Translations under genes and position numbers: made by a program
From: Nonomuraea harbinensis
Lineage (GTDB): Bacteria; Actinomycetota; Actinomycetes; Streptosporangiales; Streptosporangiaceae
Assembly: GCF_019396385.1 (NCBI RefSeq)
Contig: NZ_JAHKRN010000004.1
Span: 248,001-312,000 of the forward strand
Direction: 5' to 3'
DNA: 64,000 nt
In this document: positions 47,876-56,988 of the stretch, piece after piece
How positions within the stretch are numbered: position 1 is the first letter of the stretch
Layout: every line of letters begins with the position of its first letter
Notes under the pieces: generated by a model
What the model saw: only the letters and a program-made list of their open reading frames with translations
Told to the model about the DNA's origin: nothing
Database searches by the model: none

Positions 47876-50752
47876 TCACCGGGCCAGGGTCAGATCCCTG
47901 AGCCGGATCCCGCCCTTGAAGAGCACGTACAGGTCGCCCTTGCCGGGCTTGAGCCGCGCCGTGACCGTGGCGTACTCGTACACCCCGCCCGTGGCCGGCA
48001 CCTGGACGGAGGCCAGCAGAGCGCCCTTCGGTGAGCCGCGGCGGAGCTCGATCGAGCCGCCCGCGACCGAGGCCACCCCGGCGCTGAGCTCAGCCCCGTA
48101 GACGGCGTCGGTGAACGAGATCCAGCCGCCGTCCGACCCGGCCACCACGTCGCCGCGCACCTTGTTCTCGTCGGCGAACGTGACGCCCGCGTAGTCGTCG
48201 AAGTTCATCGCCCTGGTCGGCTTCGTCAGGTCGCGCGGCGGCACCTTCTCCCCGCTCACCTTCAGCGTCGTACGCTGCCTGATCTTGTCCGAGGCGGAGC
48301 CCACGAGCACGTCGTGCGCGGCGTCCTCGACCACCCACGTGTCCCGCGTGTGGTCCCACACGGCCAGGTCGGACTTCTTCAGCGGGAACGTCACCGTCTT
48401 CGACTCGCCCGGCGCCAGCGCGATCCGCTGGAAGCCGCGCAAGCGCTTGACCGGCTGGTCGAAGCGGGACTGCCGCTGGTGGGTGTAGAGCTGCACGACC
48501 TCCTCGCCCGCCACGCGGCCGGTGTTGGTGACCTTGACGCTCACCTGCTCGCCCTGCGCCTTCAGCCCCTGGTAGCCGAACGTGGTGTAGCTGAGCCCGT
48601 GGCCGAACGCGAACTGCGGCCGGCCCTCGTGGTACAGGTACGTCATCCCGGTCTTGGCCAGGTCGTAGTCCAGGATGCTCGGCAGCTCGCCACCGGCGTA
48701 CCAGGTCTGGGTGAGCCGCCCGGCCGGGTTCACCTCGCCGAAGAGCACGTCGGCGACCGCGTGCCCGGTCTCCGCGCCCGCGTGCGTGGTCCACAGCAGC
48801 GCCGGGGCGTCCACGATCACGGGATAGCTGGTCTCCAGCACCACCACGGTCCTCGGGTTCGCCTTCCGCACGGCCTCGATCAGCCGCTTCTGCCCGTCGC
48901 CCAGCCGCAGGTCGTCGCGGTCGTGGAACTCGCGGCCGTGCACCCACGGGTGGCTGCCGACGACCACGACCGCGACCTCGGCCTTCCGGGCCTGCTCGGC
49001 CGCCGCGGCGATGCCGTCGGAGACGACCTCCTTGGCGAACCTCGCCGCCTCCGCCTTCGGGGCCAGCGCGAGCGCGCCGTCGGCGGTCACGGTCACGTAC
49101 GGGTCGGGCAGCGCGTACCAGCCCTCGACCGCCTCGAACCCGGCGTACCGGATCAGGAAGGTCCCGTCGCCCTGCTTCTCCAGCGAGAACTGCTGCGACA
49201 CGTACCAGCCGTTGGGGTCGTCGTCGTCGGTGTCGAGCGAGCGCCAGTCGCCGCCGAGCAGCTTGCCGTTGCCCGCGTTGCGCAGCGTCGAGATGTCGCT
49301 CACCCAGTCGGTCACGTCCCACTGCGAGGCGGGCGTCGGCGCGGTGTCCACGAGCGCGGCGTTGGCGTCGGGCCCGGTTCCGGTGGCCGTGACGTACTTG
49401 CCGGACTCGACGTGCTTGAGCGCGACGCGCTCCAGGCCCGCCCCGGTGGTCACGTCGGCGACCCGCTCCTTGATCCCGTCCAGCGGGGTGACCTCGTACG
49501 GCATCGTGCCCGCGTACCAGTCGCTGTAGAGCTCGTCCGCCAGCGGGCCGACCACGGCCGCCGACTTCGGCGACCTGAGCGGGAGCGTGCCGGAGTTCTT
49601 CAGCAGCACGGCCGCCTTGGCCGCGGTCTCACGGTTGAGCGCGCGGTGCGCGGGGCTGTCGATCACGCCCGCGCCGATGCCCTTGTACGGGCCGCCGTCC
49701 GGGTCGAAGTGGCCCAGGCGGAACCGGATGGTCAGCGCCCGGCTGACGGACCGGTCGACGTCGGCCTCGGTGATCAGGCCGCGCTCCAGGGCCGTGGTGA
49801 GGTGCTGCACCATCGGGCCCTTGTCGCTGCCGTCGATGGTGAAGCTGTCCTGGCCCGACTTGAGCACCGCGGCGAACGCCTCGGCCTTGTCGTCGTAGTA
49901 CCGCTCCAGGTCGGTGAGCGCGTGCGGGCCCCAGGCGTCGCTGACGTTGTAGAGCGTCTTGTCCGTCCAGGACCTGACGACCTCCTCCAGGTCGGAGTTG
50001 ACGTGGTTGGGCCGGCCGTTCACCAGGTTGTACGAGGCCATGACCCCGGTCGCGGCGTCAGCCGAGATCGCCGACCTGAACGCCTGCTCGTAGTACTCGT
50101 GCTTGAGCCTGGGCGTCAGGTTGGACGAGGTGAGGCTGCGGTTCACCTCGTTGTTGTAGGCCAGGTAGTGCTTCAGCACCGGCGCGGTCTTCAGGTAGAA
50201 CGGGTCGTCGCCCTGCAGGCCCTTGCCGTACGCGGTCGCGATGGCGCCGGTCAGCAGCGGGTCCTCGGAGTAGCCCTCCTCGTTGCGGCCCGCCCGGGGG
50301 TCGCGCAGCGGGTCCACCACCGGCGCCCAGACCTGCAGGCCCCACAGCGTCGGGTCGGTCGCGTTGTAGCCGCGCGCCTCGTCGCCGACGGCCGAGCCGA
50401 CCCGCTTGATCAGCTCCGGGTCCCAGGTGCTGGCCAGGCCGACGGCCTGCGGGAACACGGTGCCCTTGGCCAGCTTCTGGTTCCAGTTGTCGTCGAGCGC
50501 GTTGGACCAGGCGACGCCGTGCAGCGCCTCGGTGCCGTTCTTGTGGTACGGGACGCCCAGGCGCGGGATGGCCTCCTGCGACTGGTGCAGCAGGCCCAGC
50601 TTCTCCTGCAAGGTGAGCCGGCCCAGCAGGTCGGCGACCCGCTGCTCCACCGGCAGCGACGGGTCGCGGAACGGTAACTCCGCCTGCGCCGCGGCCGGTG
50701 CCGCGAGCAGCGACGCGACCAGGGTTAAGGCGATCAGGATCGGTTTCTTCAT
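47876..50752 (-). CDS. Secreted GH3 beta-glycosidase with inserted fascin-like module
   Basis: 958 residues. Signal peptide (1-24, ending AAAQA), GH3 N-domain with KHYLAYNNE and nucleophile Asp272 (NVSDAWGP), GH3 C-domain (VVVVGSHPWVHGREFHDRD), fibronectin III-like domain and a CBM6-like C-terminus. A segment at about 440-575 (ALKHVESGKYVTATG, then further beta repeats) resembles fascin-type beta-trefoil repeats and occupies the site where PA14 is found in other GH3 enzymes. It is a paralogue of the cytoplasmic GH3 at 35760 but exported, so it would trim xyloglucan oligosaccharides outside the cell. Last gene of the five-gene GH31 operon. Confidence 0.9.
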   Translation of the reverse strand: MKKPILIALTLVASLLAAPAAAQAELPFRDPSLPVEQRVADLLGRLTLQEKLGLLHQSQEAIPRLGVPYHKNGTEALHGVAWSNALDDNWNQKLAKGTVFPQAVGLASTWDPELIKRVGSAVGDEARGYNATDPTLWGLQVWAPVVDPLRDPRAGRNEEGYSEDPLLTGAIATAYGKGLQGDDPFYLKTAPVLKHYLAYNNEVNRSLTSSNLTPRLKHEYYEQAFRSAISADAATGVMASYNLVNGRPNHVNSDLEEVVRSWTDKTLYNVSDAWGPHALTDLERYYDDKAEAFAAVLKSGQDSFTIDGSDKGPMVQHLTTALERGLITEADVDRSVSRALTIRFRLGHFDPDGGPYKGIGAGVIDSPAHRALNRETAAKAAVLLKNSGTLPLRSPKSAAVVGPLADELYSDWYAGTMPYEVTPLDGIKERVADVTTGAGLERVALKHVESGKYVTATGTGPDANAALVDTAPTPASQWDVTDWVSDISTLRNAGNGKLLGGDWRSLDTDDDDPNGWYVSQQFSLEKQGDGTFLIRYAGFEAVEGWYALPDPYVTVTADGALALAPKAEAARFAKEVVSDGIAAAAEQARKAEVAVVVVGSHPWVHGREFHDRDDLRLGDGQKRLIEAVRKANPRTVVVLETSYPVIVDAPALLWTTHAGAETGHAVADVLFGEVNPAGRLTQTWYAGGELPSILDYDLAKTGMTYLYHEGRPQFAFGHGLSYTTFGYQGLKAQGEQVSVKVTNTGRVAGEEVVQLYTHQRQSRFDQPVKRLRGFQRIALAPGESKTVTFPLKKSDLAVWDHTRDTWVVEDAAHDVLVGSASDKIRQRTTLKVSGEKVPPRDLTKPTRAMNFDDYAGVTFADENKVRGDVVAGSDGGWISFTDAVYGAELSAGVASVAGGSIELRRGSPKGALLASVQVPATGGVYEYATVTARLKPGKGDLYVLFKGGIRLRDLTLAR

Positions 50753-50777
50753 GGGGGGTTCTCCTCGGGAGGGAGGC

Positions 50778-51599
50778 TCACTTCACGGCGCCGACCGTGA
50801 TGCCTCGGGTGAGCGTGCGCTGGAAGATCAGGAAGAACGCCACCGCCGGGACGATGCCGAGCAGGGCGGAGGCGCTGGACATGGTCGCGTCCATGTACCG
50901 CTCGCCCTGGAGCACGCCCAGCGCGACCGGCACGGTCTGGTTGTCGTTGGAGATGAGGAAGATCAGCGGCAGGAAGAACTCGTTCCAGGTCCAGATGAAG
51001 AAGAAGATCATCAGGACGCTGATCGTCGGCCTGCTGATCGGCACCACGACCCGGACCAGCGCCCTGAACCGGCCGGCCCCGTCGATCTCGGCCGCCTCCA
51101 GGATCTCCTTCGGGAACTGGCCGAGCACCGCGCTGAGCAGGTACGTGCCGAACGCCGCCTGGATCACGGTGAAGATGATGATCATCGACAGCCTGGTGTC
51201 GTACAACCCGGCTTCCTTGGCCAGGTAGTACAGCGGGTAGGCCAGCGCCTCCTGCGGCAGCGTGTTGGCCACCAGGAACAGCACCAGGATCGACAGCCGC
51301 CCGCGCACCCGCCCGATGCCGAGCGCGTACGCGTTGAGCACCGACAGCACGACCGCCAGCACCGCCACGGAGCCGCTGATGAGCAGGCTGTTCCAGAGCT
51401 TCTCGCCGAAGTCCACCCGGTTCCAGAAGTCCACGATGCCCTGGAGATAGAGCCCGCCGGGCAGCCCGAGCGGCCCCTCCGACGCGTACTCCTCGGGCGT
51501 CTTGACCGCGTTGAGCGCCACGAGGGCGAACGGGAACACCATCACCAGCGCCGCCACCGTCATCGACGCCAGGACGGCCCACCGGCCCGGCCCTCTCAT
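50778..51599 (-). CDS. ABC sugar importer 2, permease (CUT1)
   Basis: 273-residue inner-membrane permease with six membrane helices and the EAA loop (LEAAEIDGAGRFRALVRVVVP). ATG 51599 overlaps the stop of the preceding permease (ATGA), and the GH3 gene follows after 25 bases. Together with the neighbouring permease and binding protein it imports oligosaccharides; no ATPase gene in the window. Confidence 0.92.
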   Translation of the reverse strand: MRGPGRWAVLASMTVAALVMVFPFALVALNAVKTPEEYASEGPLGLPGGLYLQGIVDFWNRVDFGEKLWNSLLISGSVAVLAVVLSVLNAYALGIGRVRGRLSILVLFLVANTLPQEALAYPLYYLAKEAGLYDTRLSMIIIFTVIQAAFGTYLLSAVLGQFPKEILEAAEIDGAGRFRALVRVVVPISRPTISVLMIFFFIWTWNEFFLPLIFLISNDNQTVPVALGVLQGERYMDATMSSASALLGIVPAVAFFLIFQRTLTRGITVGAVK

Positions 51600-52459
51600 G
51601 ACTCACGCTCCTGCACCCGCAGGAACAGGAACGTCACCACGACGATGATCAGGGCCAGCACGGTCGCGATCGCGGACCCGTACCCGACGTTGCTCTTCTG
51701 GAAGAAGTTCAGGTACGAGAAGTACGACGGCACCAGCGTGGCGTTGCCGGGCCCGCCCCGGGTGAGCACGAAGATCGGCCCGAACACCTTGAGCGCGGCG
51801 ATCGTGCAGGTGAGCAGCACCACGAAGATCTCCGGCCGGATCTGCGGGATCGTGATGTGCCACACCTTGCGCCACCACGACGCCCCGTCCAGCTCGGCCG
51901 CCTCGTAGTAGGCCGGGTCCACCCGCTGCAGCCCCGCCATGAAGATCACCACCGGGTAGCCGAGCTGGAACCACACCATCACCGCCATCACGGTGGCCAG
52001 CGCCAGGTCGGGGTCGCCCAGCCAGTCGAGCTCCAGGCCGAACGCCTGGTTGACCGCGCCGTACGACGGGTGCAGCATCCAGCCCCACACCACGCCGGCC
52101 ACCGCCACGGGCAGCACCTGCGGCAGGTAGTACATGGCGCGCAGCGCCGAGGCGGTGCGCGGGCCGAACCGCCTGCCGATGTAGTCGAACAGCGCCGCCG
52201 CCAGGACCAGGCCGAGCACCGTGGGCACGATCGCCATCGCGAAGATCAGCGCCACGTTGTTCTGGAACGACAGCCAGAACCGCTCGTCCTCCAGTAACCG
52301 GGCGTAGTTCTCCAGCCCGACCCACCTGGGCGTGCCCACCCCCGACCAGCGGGTGAAGCTCACGCCCAGGTTCATCAGGAACGGCACCACGATGACGGCC
52401 AGGAACAGCACCAGGCTCGGCACCAGGTAGAGCCAGTAGCCCTTCTTACGGACGCGCAT
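51596..52459 (-). CDS. ABC sugar importer 2, permease (CUT1)
   Basis: 287-residue CUT1 permease, six membrane helices, EAA loop (YYEAAELDGASWWRKVWHITIP). Its ATG directly abuts the stop of the solute-binding protein gene and its stop overlaps the next permease, so translation is coupled. Partner of the 50778-51599 permease. Confidence 0.92.
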   Translation of the reverse strand: MRVRKKGYWLYLVPSLVLFLAVIVVPFLMNLGVSFTRWSGVGTPRWVGLENYARLLEDERFWLSFQNNVALIFAMAIVPTVLGLVLAAALFDYIGRRFGPRTASALRAMYYLPQVLPVAVAGVVWGWMLHPSYGAVNQAFGLELDWLGDPDLALATVMAVMVWFQLGYPVVIFMAGLQRVDPAYYEAAELDGASWWRKVWHITIPQIRPEIFVVLLTCTIAALKVFGPIFVLTRGGPGNATLVPSYFSYLNFFQKSNVGYGSAIATVLALIIVVVTFLFLRVQERES

Positions 52460-53761
52460 CTAGTTGCCGAGGTCGGCGAGGTTGTCCTCGTACGGCTGCG
52501 CGAGCTCGTCCAGCATCGCGGCGGGCTGCTTGCTGCCGTTGATGAGGTTCTGCGTGGCGGCGACCATGACGTCGTAGTAGCCGGGCGCCGGCCAGTCGGG
52601 GTAGAACGCCAGCCCGTCCCTGGCGGTCAGCGTGTTGAAGCTCTCGATCAGCTCCTTGCTCTTGGCGTCCGTGATCGCCGCCGGGTCGGCCGCGACCGGC
52701 ACGCCGCCGGAGTTGCCCAGCAGGTTCTGGACGTCCTTGCTCATCGTGATGTCGATGAAGTCGTAGGCCAGGTCCTTGTTCTCGGACTTCTCCGGCACGA
52801 CCCAGAGGTTGCCGCTGGAGCCGGGCGCCATCGTGGCCCCGGGCCACAGGAAGTGACCCCACTCGAAGTCCTTGATCTCCGAGGCGAACCGGCCGTACCA
52901 CCAGCTTCCGCTGACCATCATCGGGTGCTCGCCCTTCATGAACGACACGCCCATGTCCTCGGCCTTGATCCCGGAGGACTTCTTGTCGAGGTAGCCCTTG
53001 CCGACCCAGTCGGCGAACGTCTGCGCGCCGTAGGTGAACTGGGGGCCGTGGAAGTCGACCTTGCCCTGGTACGCCTGGAAGGCGTCCACCCAGGCCCGGT
53101 CGGCCTTGCTGAGCGCGAGCTGGTAGAAGATCTGCTGCGCCGGATACTCGGCCCCGGCGGTGCCGATCGGGGTCACCCCGGCCTTGACGAAGGTGTCGAG
53201 CGCGGCGGTGAACTCCTCGAAGGTCGTCGGCACCTCGACCTTGTGCTTCTCGAACAGGTCCTTGTTGTAGTAGACCATCACGAACTCGCCGTAGTTCGGG
53301 ATGCCGTACCACTTGCCGGCGCCCATGACGCCCCGCTCGTCGTACTTGGCCGTGGTCTGCAGGCCGCCCGGCAGCAGCTTGTCCCAGCCGCGCCCGGTGA
53401 CCTCGGCGCTCAGGTCGGCGAGCAGGCCCTGCTTGGACAGCAGGCCGGCGGTGGCGTTGCCCTTGTTGTACTCCATGAGGTCGGGCGCCTCGTCGGAGTT
53501 GAGCACCATGCTCGCCGTCTTCTGGATCTGCTCGAAGCTCTTCTCCTCGAACTCCACCTTGACGTTCGGGTGGGAGGCCTCGAACTTCTTGATCGCCTCG
53601 GCCCAGGCCTTGCCCATGGCGGACTCGGCCGCCTCGTAGTGCCAGAGCTTGAGCACACGGGGCCCGTCGCTCTGCGCGGGCGGGCTCTCCGAGCCGGAAC
53701 CGCAGGCCGAGAGGGCCAGCACCATGGCTGCCAGCGCCGCCACGCCAGACTTTTTGATCAT
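52460..53761 (-). CDS. ABC sugar importer 2, solute-binding lipoprotein
   Basis: 433-residue family 1 solute-binding protein: Sec signal with lipobox LSAC (Cys20), then a bi-lobed sugar-binding domain (VLKLWHYEAAESAMGKAW). ATG 53761 has GGAGGAAAT upstream and overlaps the GH31 stop (ATGA). It would capture oligosaccharides freed by GH74 and hand them to the two permeases. Ligand is inferred from context. Confidence 0.92.
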   Translation of the reverse strand: MIKKSGVAALAAMVLALSACGSGSESPPAQSDGPRVLKLWHYEAAESAMGKAWAEAIKKFEASHPNVKVEFEEKSFEQIQKTASMVLNSDEAPDLMEYNKGNATAGLLSKQGLLADLSAEVTGRGWDKLLPGGLQTTAKYDERGVMGAGKWYGIPNYGEFVMVYYNKDLFEKHKVEVPTTFEEFTAALDTFVKAGVTPIGTAGAEYPAQQIFYQLALSKADRAWVDAFQAYQGKVDFHGPQFTYGAQTFADWVGKGYLDKKSSGIKAEDMGVSFMKGEHPMMVSGSWWYGRFASEIKDFEWGHFLWPGATMAPGSSGNLWVVPEKSENKDLAYDFIDITMSKDVQNLLGNSGGVPVAADPAAITDAKSKELIESFNTLTARDGLAFYPDWPAPGYYDVMVAATQNLINGSKQPAAMLDELAQPYEDNLADLGN

Positions 53762-56055
53762 ATTTCCTCCTGGGTGATGACGGCCCGGCCGGGCGCGCCC
53801 GGCACCGGGGCGAACTCGACGGCGGCGACCCGCTTCGGCCCGGTGACGGTCACGCGCAGCGTGTCGCCCTCCAGAGTGGCCGTGACGGCGGTCTCTCCGT
53901 CGGTGTCGTGGATCCGCATGCGGCGGTCGCCGCTCCCGAAGGCGACCAGCGTGATCCGGTCCGGCGTCCGCACGGTGTCCCCCGGCTCGGCGACAGGGAT
54001 CAAGGCACCGTACCGGACGAACAGCGGGAGCTCGGCGAGCGGCTTGACCACGCGGACGTAGCGGGAGCCGGCGTGCACCTCGCCCGTCCAGTAGTCCACC
54101 CACTCGCCCTCCGGCAGGTAGACCTCCCGCGCGCCCTCCGGCGAGGTCATCGGCGCCACCAGCAGGTCGCGGCCGAGCAGGTACTGCAGGTCCGCCTGCC
54201 AGGCGACCGGGTCGCCCGGGTGGTCGACGCAGAGCGCGCGCATCATCGGGGCGCCCGTCCTGGCGGCGTCCACGGCCGCCGAGTAGATGTAGGGCATCAG
54301 CCGGTAGCGCAGCCGGAGCGCGGCCACCGCGTGCTCCTCCACCGCCGGGAACTCCCACGGCTCCCTGCTGGTGGTGCCGTGCAGCCGCAGCAGCGGCGAC
54401 AGCGCGCCGAACTGGGTCCACCGGACGAACAGGTCGTCGGTGGGCCTGCCGGTGAAGCCGCCCGCGTCGTGGCTCCAGAACGGCACCCCGGACAGGCCGT
54501 GCGCCAGCCCGCCCCGGATCGTGCTGCCCATCGCGGCGTAGCTCGTGTAGGTGTCGCCGCTCCACTGGGCGCTGTGCCGCTGACCGCCGAGGAACGACGA
54601 GCGCGCCCACACCAGGCTGTGCCCGTGCACCTCCCTGGTGACCTCGGCGACGGCGTCGTTGAACAGCAGCGTGTAGACGTTGTGCAGGTCGGTGCCGGTC
54701 ATCCCGTTGGCCGCGACCGCGTCGTGCGGCACGCCTTCGGCGAAGTCGGTCTTGAACGCCTGCACGCCCTGGTGCAGCAGCGCCCTGAGCCGGTCCTGGA
54801 ACCAGCGGACGGCGTCGGGGTGGGTGAGGTCGAGGATGCCGCAGGCGGGGTAGGAGCCGTGCCAGGTGTCGGCCACGTACGGCTCACCATCGGGCTTTTT
54901 CAGGAAATATCCGGCATCGGCTGCTTCCTGGAACGCCGGGCTCTGATGGGAGATGTACGGGTTCATCCACAGGCAGACCTTGAACCCCATCCCGTCCAGC
55001 TCCGCCAGCATCGCCTCCGGCTCGGGGAAGTTGACCGGGTCCCAGCGCAGGTCCGACCAGTGGCCGTCGGTCTGCCAGTAGGTGTCCAGGTGCAGCACGT
55101 CGCACGGGATGCCGCGCTCCCTGATCGTGCGCGCCCTGGCCAGCACCCGCTCCTGGCTGTCGACGCAGAAGCCGGAGGAGATCCAGGTGCCGAACGCCCA
55201 CTTCGGCGGCAGCACCGGCCGGCAGGTCAGCCCGTTGTAGCGCTCCAGCACCTCGGCCGGGGTCGGCCCGGCCAGCACGTAGTAGTCCATGACGTCGTCG
55301 GGCACCACGATCTGCACCGCGCTGTGCGTCGACTGGCACACGTCGAACTCGGTGGGCGCGCCGCTGTCGACCAGCACCCCGTACCCCTTGCTCGACACGT
55401 ACAGCGGGATGTTCTTGTACGCGCGCTGCGACTCGGCGCCGAAGGCGTCGAAGTTCCACATCAGGGGCCGCTGGCCGCGCTTGTCGAGCGGCGCGAACGA
55501 CTCCCCGAACCCGGCGAACGCCTCGTCGGGCGCGACCTCGAAGCTCTCGTGGAAGGCCACGTGCGCGCCGCCCGCCGACGACCGGCCGAACGGCAGCGTA
55601 CGCAGCCGGCCGCTGATGTCGGTGTGCCCCCGGTCCTGCTCCAGCAGCGGGGCGCCGGTGGCGTCGGTGAAGCGCAGGTGCCACGGCGCCAGCCTGATCT
55701 CGGCCCGCAGCGAGCCCGCGTCGATCACGATCGGCTCCCCCGGCGTCACCTCGGCCCGCGCTCCCGCGTACGAGCCCGGCGTCACCATCGCGATGGCCCG
55801 CTCCGAGCGGGGCCGGGCGTCGGCGTCCTCGCTCAGCCGGACCCGGATCACGCCCTCGCCCGCGACGCCGATCTGCACGACCAGGGTCTCCTCCGCCGTG
55901 GTGACGGCCTTCAGCATCACTCCCGCGCCGTCGGCGGCGACCAGCTCGGCGGCGGTCAGCGCGGACAGTCCACCCTCGCCGTGGGCGCGCACCGGCAGCT
56001 CGGGCGGGTCGGCGACGAAGTACTCGTGCGCGACGAGTGGGGGGCGGTAGGGCAT
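53758..56055 (-). CDS. GH31 alpha-xylosidase-like enzyme (YicI type)
   Basis: 765 residues, no signal peptide, so cytoplasmic. GH31 barrel with nucleophile Asp437 in FKTDFAEGVPHDA and acid/base Asp501 in WSGDTYTSY; the KTDFAE form (not the D-M-N-E of alpha-glucosidases) fits the YicI-type alpha-xylosidase group. It would remove alpha-1,6-xylose from the non-reducing end of imported xyloglucan oligosaccharides, freeing xylose. First gene of the operon GH31, binding protein, permease, permease, GH3. ATG 56055 follows GAGGAGCG, and an ROK operator copy lies upstream at 56095. Confidence 0.9.
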   Translation of the reverse strand: MPYRPPLVAHEYFVADPPELPVRAHGEGGLSALTAAELVAADGAGVMLKAVTTAEETLVVQIGVAGEGVIRVRLSEDADARPRSERAIAMVTPGSYAGARAEVTPGEPIVIDAGSLRAEIRLAPWHLRFTDATGAPLLEQDRGHTDISGRLRTLPFGRSSAGGAHVAFHESFEVAPDEAFAGFGESFAPLDKRGQRPLMWNFDAFGAESQRAYKNIPLYVSSKGYGVLVDSGAPTEFDVCQSTHSAVQIVVPDDVMDYYVLAGPTPAEVLERYNGLTCRPVLPPKWAFGTWISSGFCVDSQERVLARARTIRERGIPCDVLHLDTYWQTDGHWSDLRWDPVNFPEPEAMLAELDGMGFKVCLWMNPYISHQSPAFQEAADAGYFLKKPDGEPYVADTWHGSYPACGILDLTHPDAVRWFQDRLRALLHQGVQAFKTDFAEGVPHDAVAANGMTGTDLHNVYTLLFNDAVAEVTREVHGHSLVWARSSFLGGQRHSAQWSGDTYTSYAAMGSTIRGGLAHGLSGVPFWSHDAGGFTGRPTDDLFVRWTQFGALSPLLRLHGTTSREPWEFPAVEEHAVAALRLRYRLMPYIYSAAVDAARTGAPMMRALCVDHPGDPVAWQADLQYLLGRDLLVAPMTSPEGAREVYLPEGEWVDYWTGEVHAGSRYVRVVKPLAELPLFVRYGALIPVAEPGDTVRTPDRITLVAFGSGDRRMRIHDTDGETAVTATLEGDTLRVTVTGPKRVAAVEFAPVPGAPGRAVITQEEI

Positions 56056-56094
56056 GGACGCTCCTCTTCCAGACAGCGCAAAACTCGTGAATTA

Positions 56095-56113
56095 GTTTGG
56101 CGCCCATACCAAC
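56095..56113. promoter_or_regulatory. ROK operator copy 3 (GTTTGG-N7-ACCAAC)
   Basis: GTTTGGCGCCCATACCAAC, with AATTA to the left, lies 40 bases upstream of the GH31 start. Half-sites and spacing equal those at 39955. The divergent ArsR gene starts 79 bases away on the other side and may or may not be affected. Confidence 0.8.
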
Positions 56114-56191
56114 AAACGTCAACGGTATTCCGTGAGCGCGATGAACACTTAGCCCTTGCGCTAACCATCGGCCTCCGCAATACTTAGCCGC

Positions 56192-56521
56192 ATGGCACAG
56201 TATTCGGCACAACTGGACGGCGTTTTCGTCGCCCTGGCCGACCCGACCAGGCGTGCCGTCGTCCGGCGCCTCGGCCACGGGCCCACGAGCGTCGGCGACC
56301 TCGCCCGCGAGTTCCCGATGACCCTCCCCTCGTTCATGAAGCACGTGCGGACGCTCGAGTCGAACGGGCTCATCCGCACGGTCAAGTCCGGCCGGGTGCG
56401 CACGTGCGTGCTCAACCGCGAGCGGCTCGCCCTCGTCGACGACTGGCTCGCCGAGCAGCGCCGCGTCTGGGAGGAGCGCACCGACCGCCTCGAACGGTTC
56501 GTCACGGAGGACGACCAGTGA
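56192..56521 (+). CDS. ArsR-family winged-helix regulator
   Basis: 109 residues with ArsR-type helix-turn-helix (SVGDLAREFPMTLPSFMKHV, about 33-52) and a beta wing. No metal-site Cys pair, as in the metal-independent ArsR group that precedes SRPBCC (AHSA1-like) genes. It overlaps the next gene by 4 bases (GTGA) and probably autoregulates the three-gene cassette. Confidence 0.88.
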   Translation: MAQYSAQLDGVFVALADPTRRAVVRRLGHGPTSVGDLAREFPMTLPSFMKHVRTLESNGLIRTVKSGRVRTCVLNRERLALVDDWLAEQRRVWEERTDRLERFVTEDDQ

Positions 56522-56988
56522 ACCCCGATCTCGACCTCGCCCTGGAACGGATCATCCGGGCCCCCCGCGCGACCGTGTGGAGCGCCTGGACCGACCCGGC
56601 CAAGCTCGCCCGCTGGTGGGTCCCGGCCCCGTCCCGCTGCCGCGTGGACCGCCTGGACCTGCGGCCCGGCGGGGCGTTCTTGACGCGGCTCAGCGACGAC
56701 GGCGCCGTTTTCGTACCGCATCTGGACGCGTGCTTCCTCGCCGTCGACGACCTGGAGCGGATCGTGTTCACCAACGCGATCACCAGCGCGTGGCGTCCCG
56801 CGAACCCCGACCCGGTCGCGATGACGGCCACGATCACGCTGGACGACCACCCTGACGGCACCCGCTACCGGATGCTCGTCCGGCACGGCGACCCGGCGTC
56901 CCGCGCCCATCACGAGAAGATCGGCTTCGCCGCGGGCTGGGGCACCGTCGCCGGCCAGCTGGCCGCTTTCACGGAGGCACCGCAATGA
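56518..56988 (+). CDS. SRPBCC/AHSA1-like domain protein
   Basis: 156 residues of the START/SRPBCC fold (Hsp90-ATPase-activator homologue type): LERIIRAPRATVWSAWTDPA at the N-terminus, KLARWWVPAP, and a long C-terminal helix with AAGWGTVAGQLAAF. Members bind small hydrophobic ligands; the actual ligand is unknown. GTG start overlaps the ArsR stop, and its stop overlaps the next ATG. The ArsR-SRPBCC-reductase trio is a common actinobacterial cassette. Confidence 0.85.
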   Translation: MNPDLDLALERIIRAPRATVWSAWTDPAKLARWWVPAPSRCRVDRLDLRPGGAFLTRLSDDGAVFVPHLDACFLAVDDLERIVFTNAITSAWRPANPDPVAMTATITLDDHPDGTRYRMLVRHGDPASRAHHEKIGFAAGWGTVAGQLAAFTEAPQ

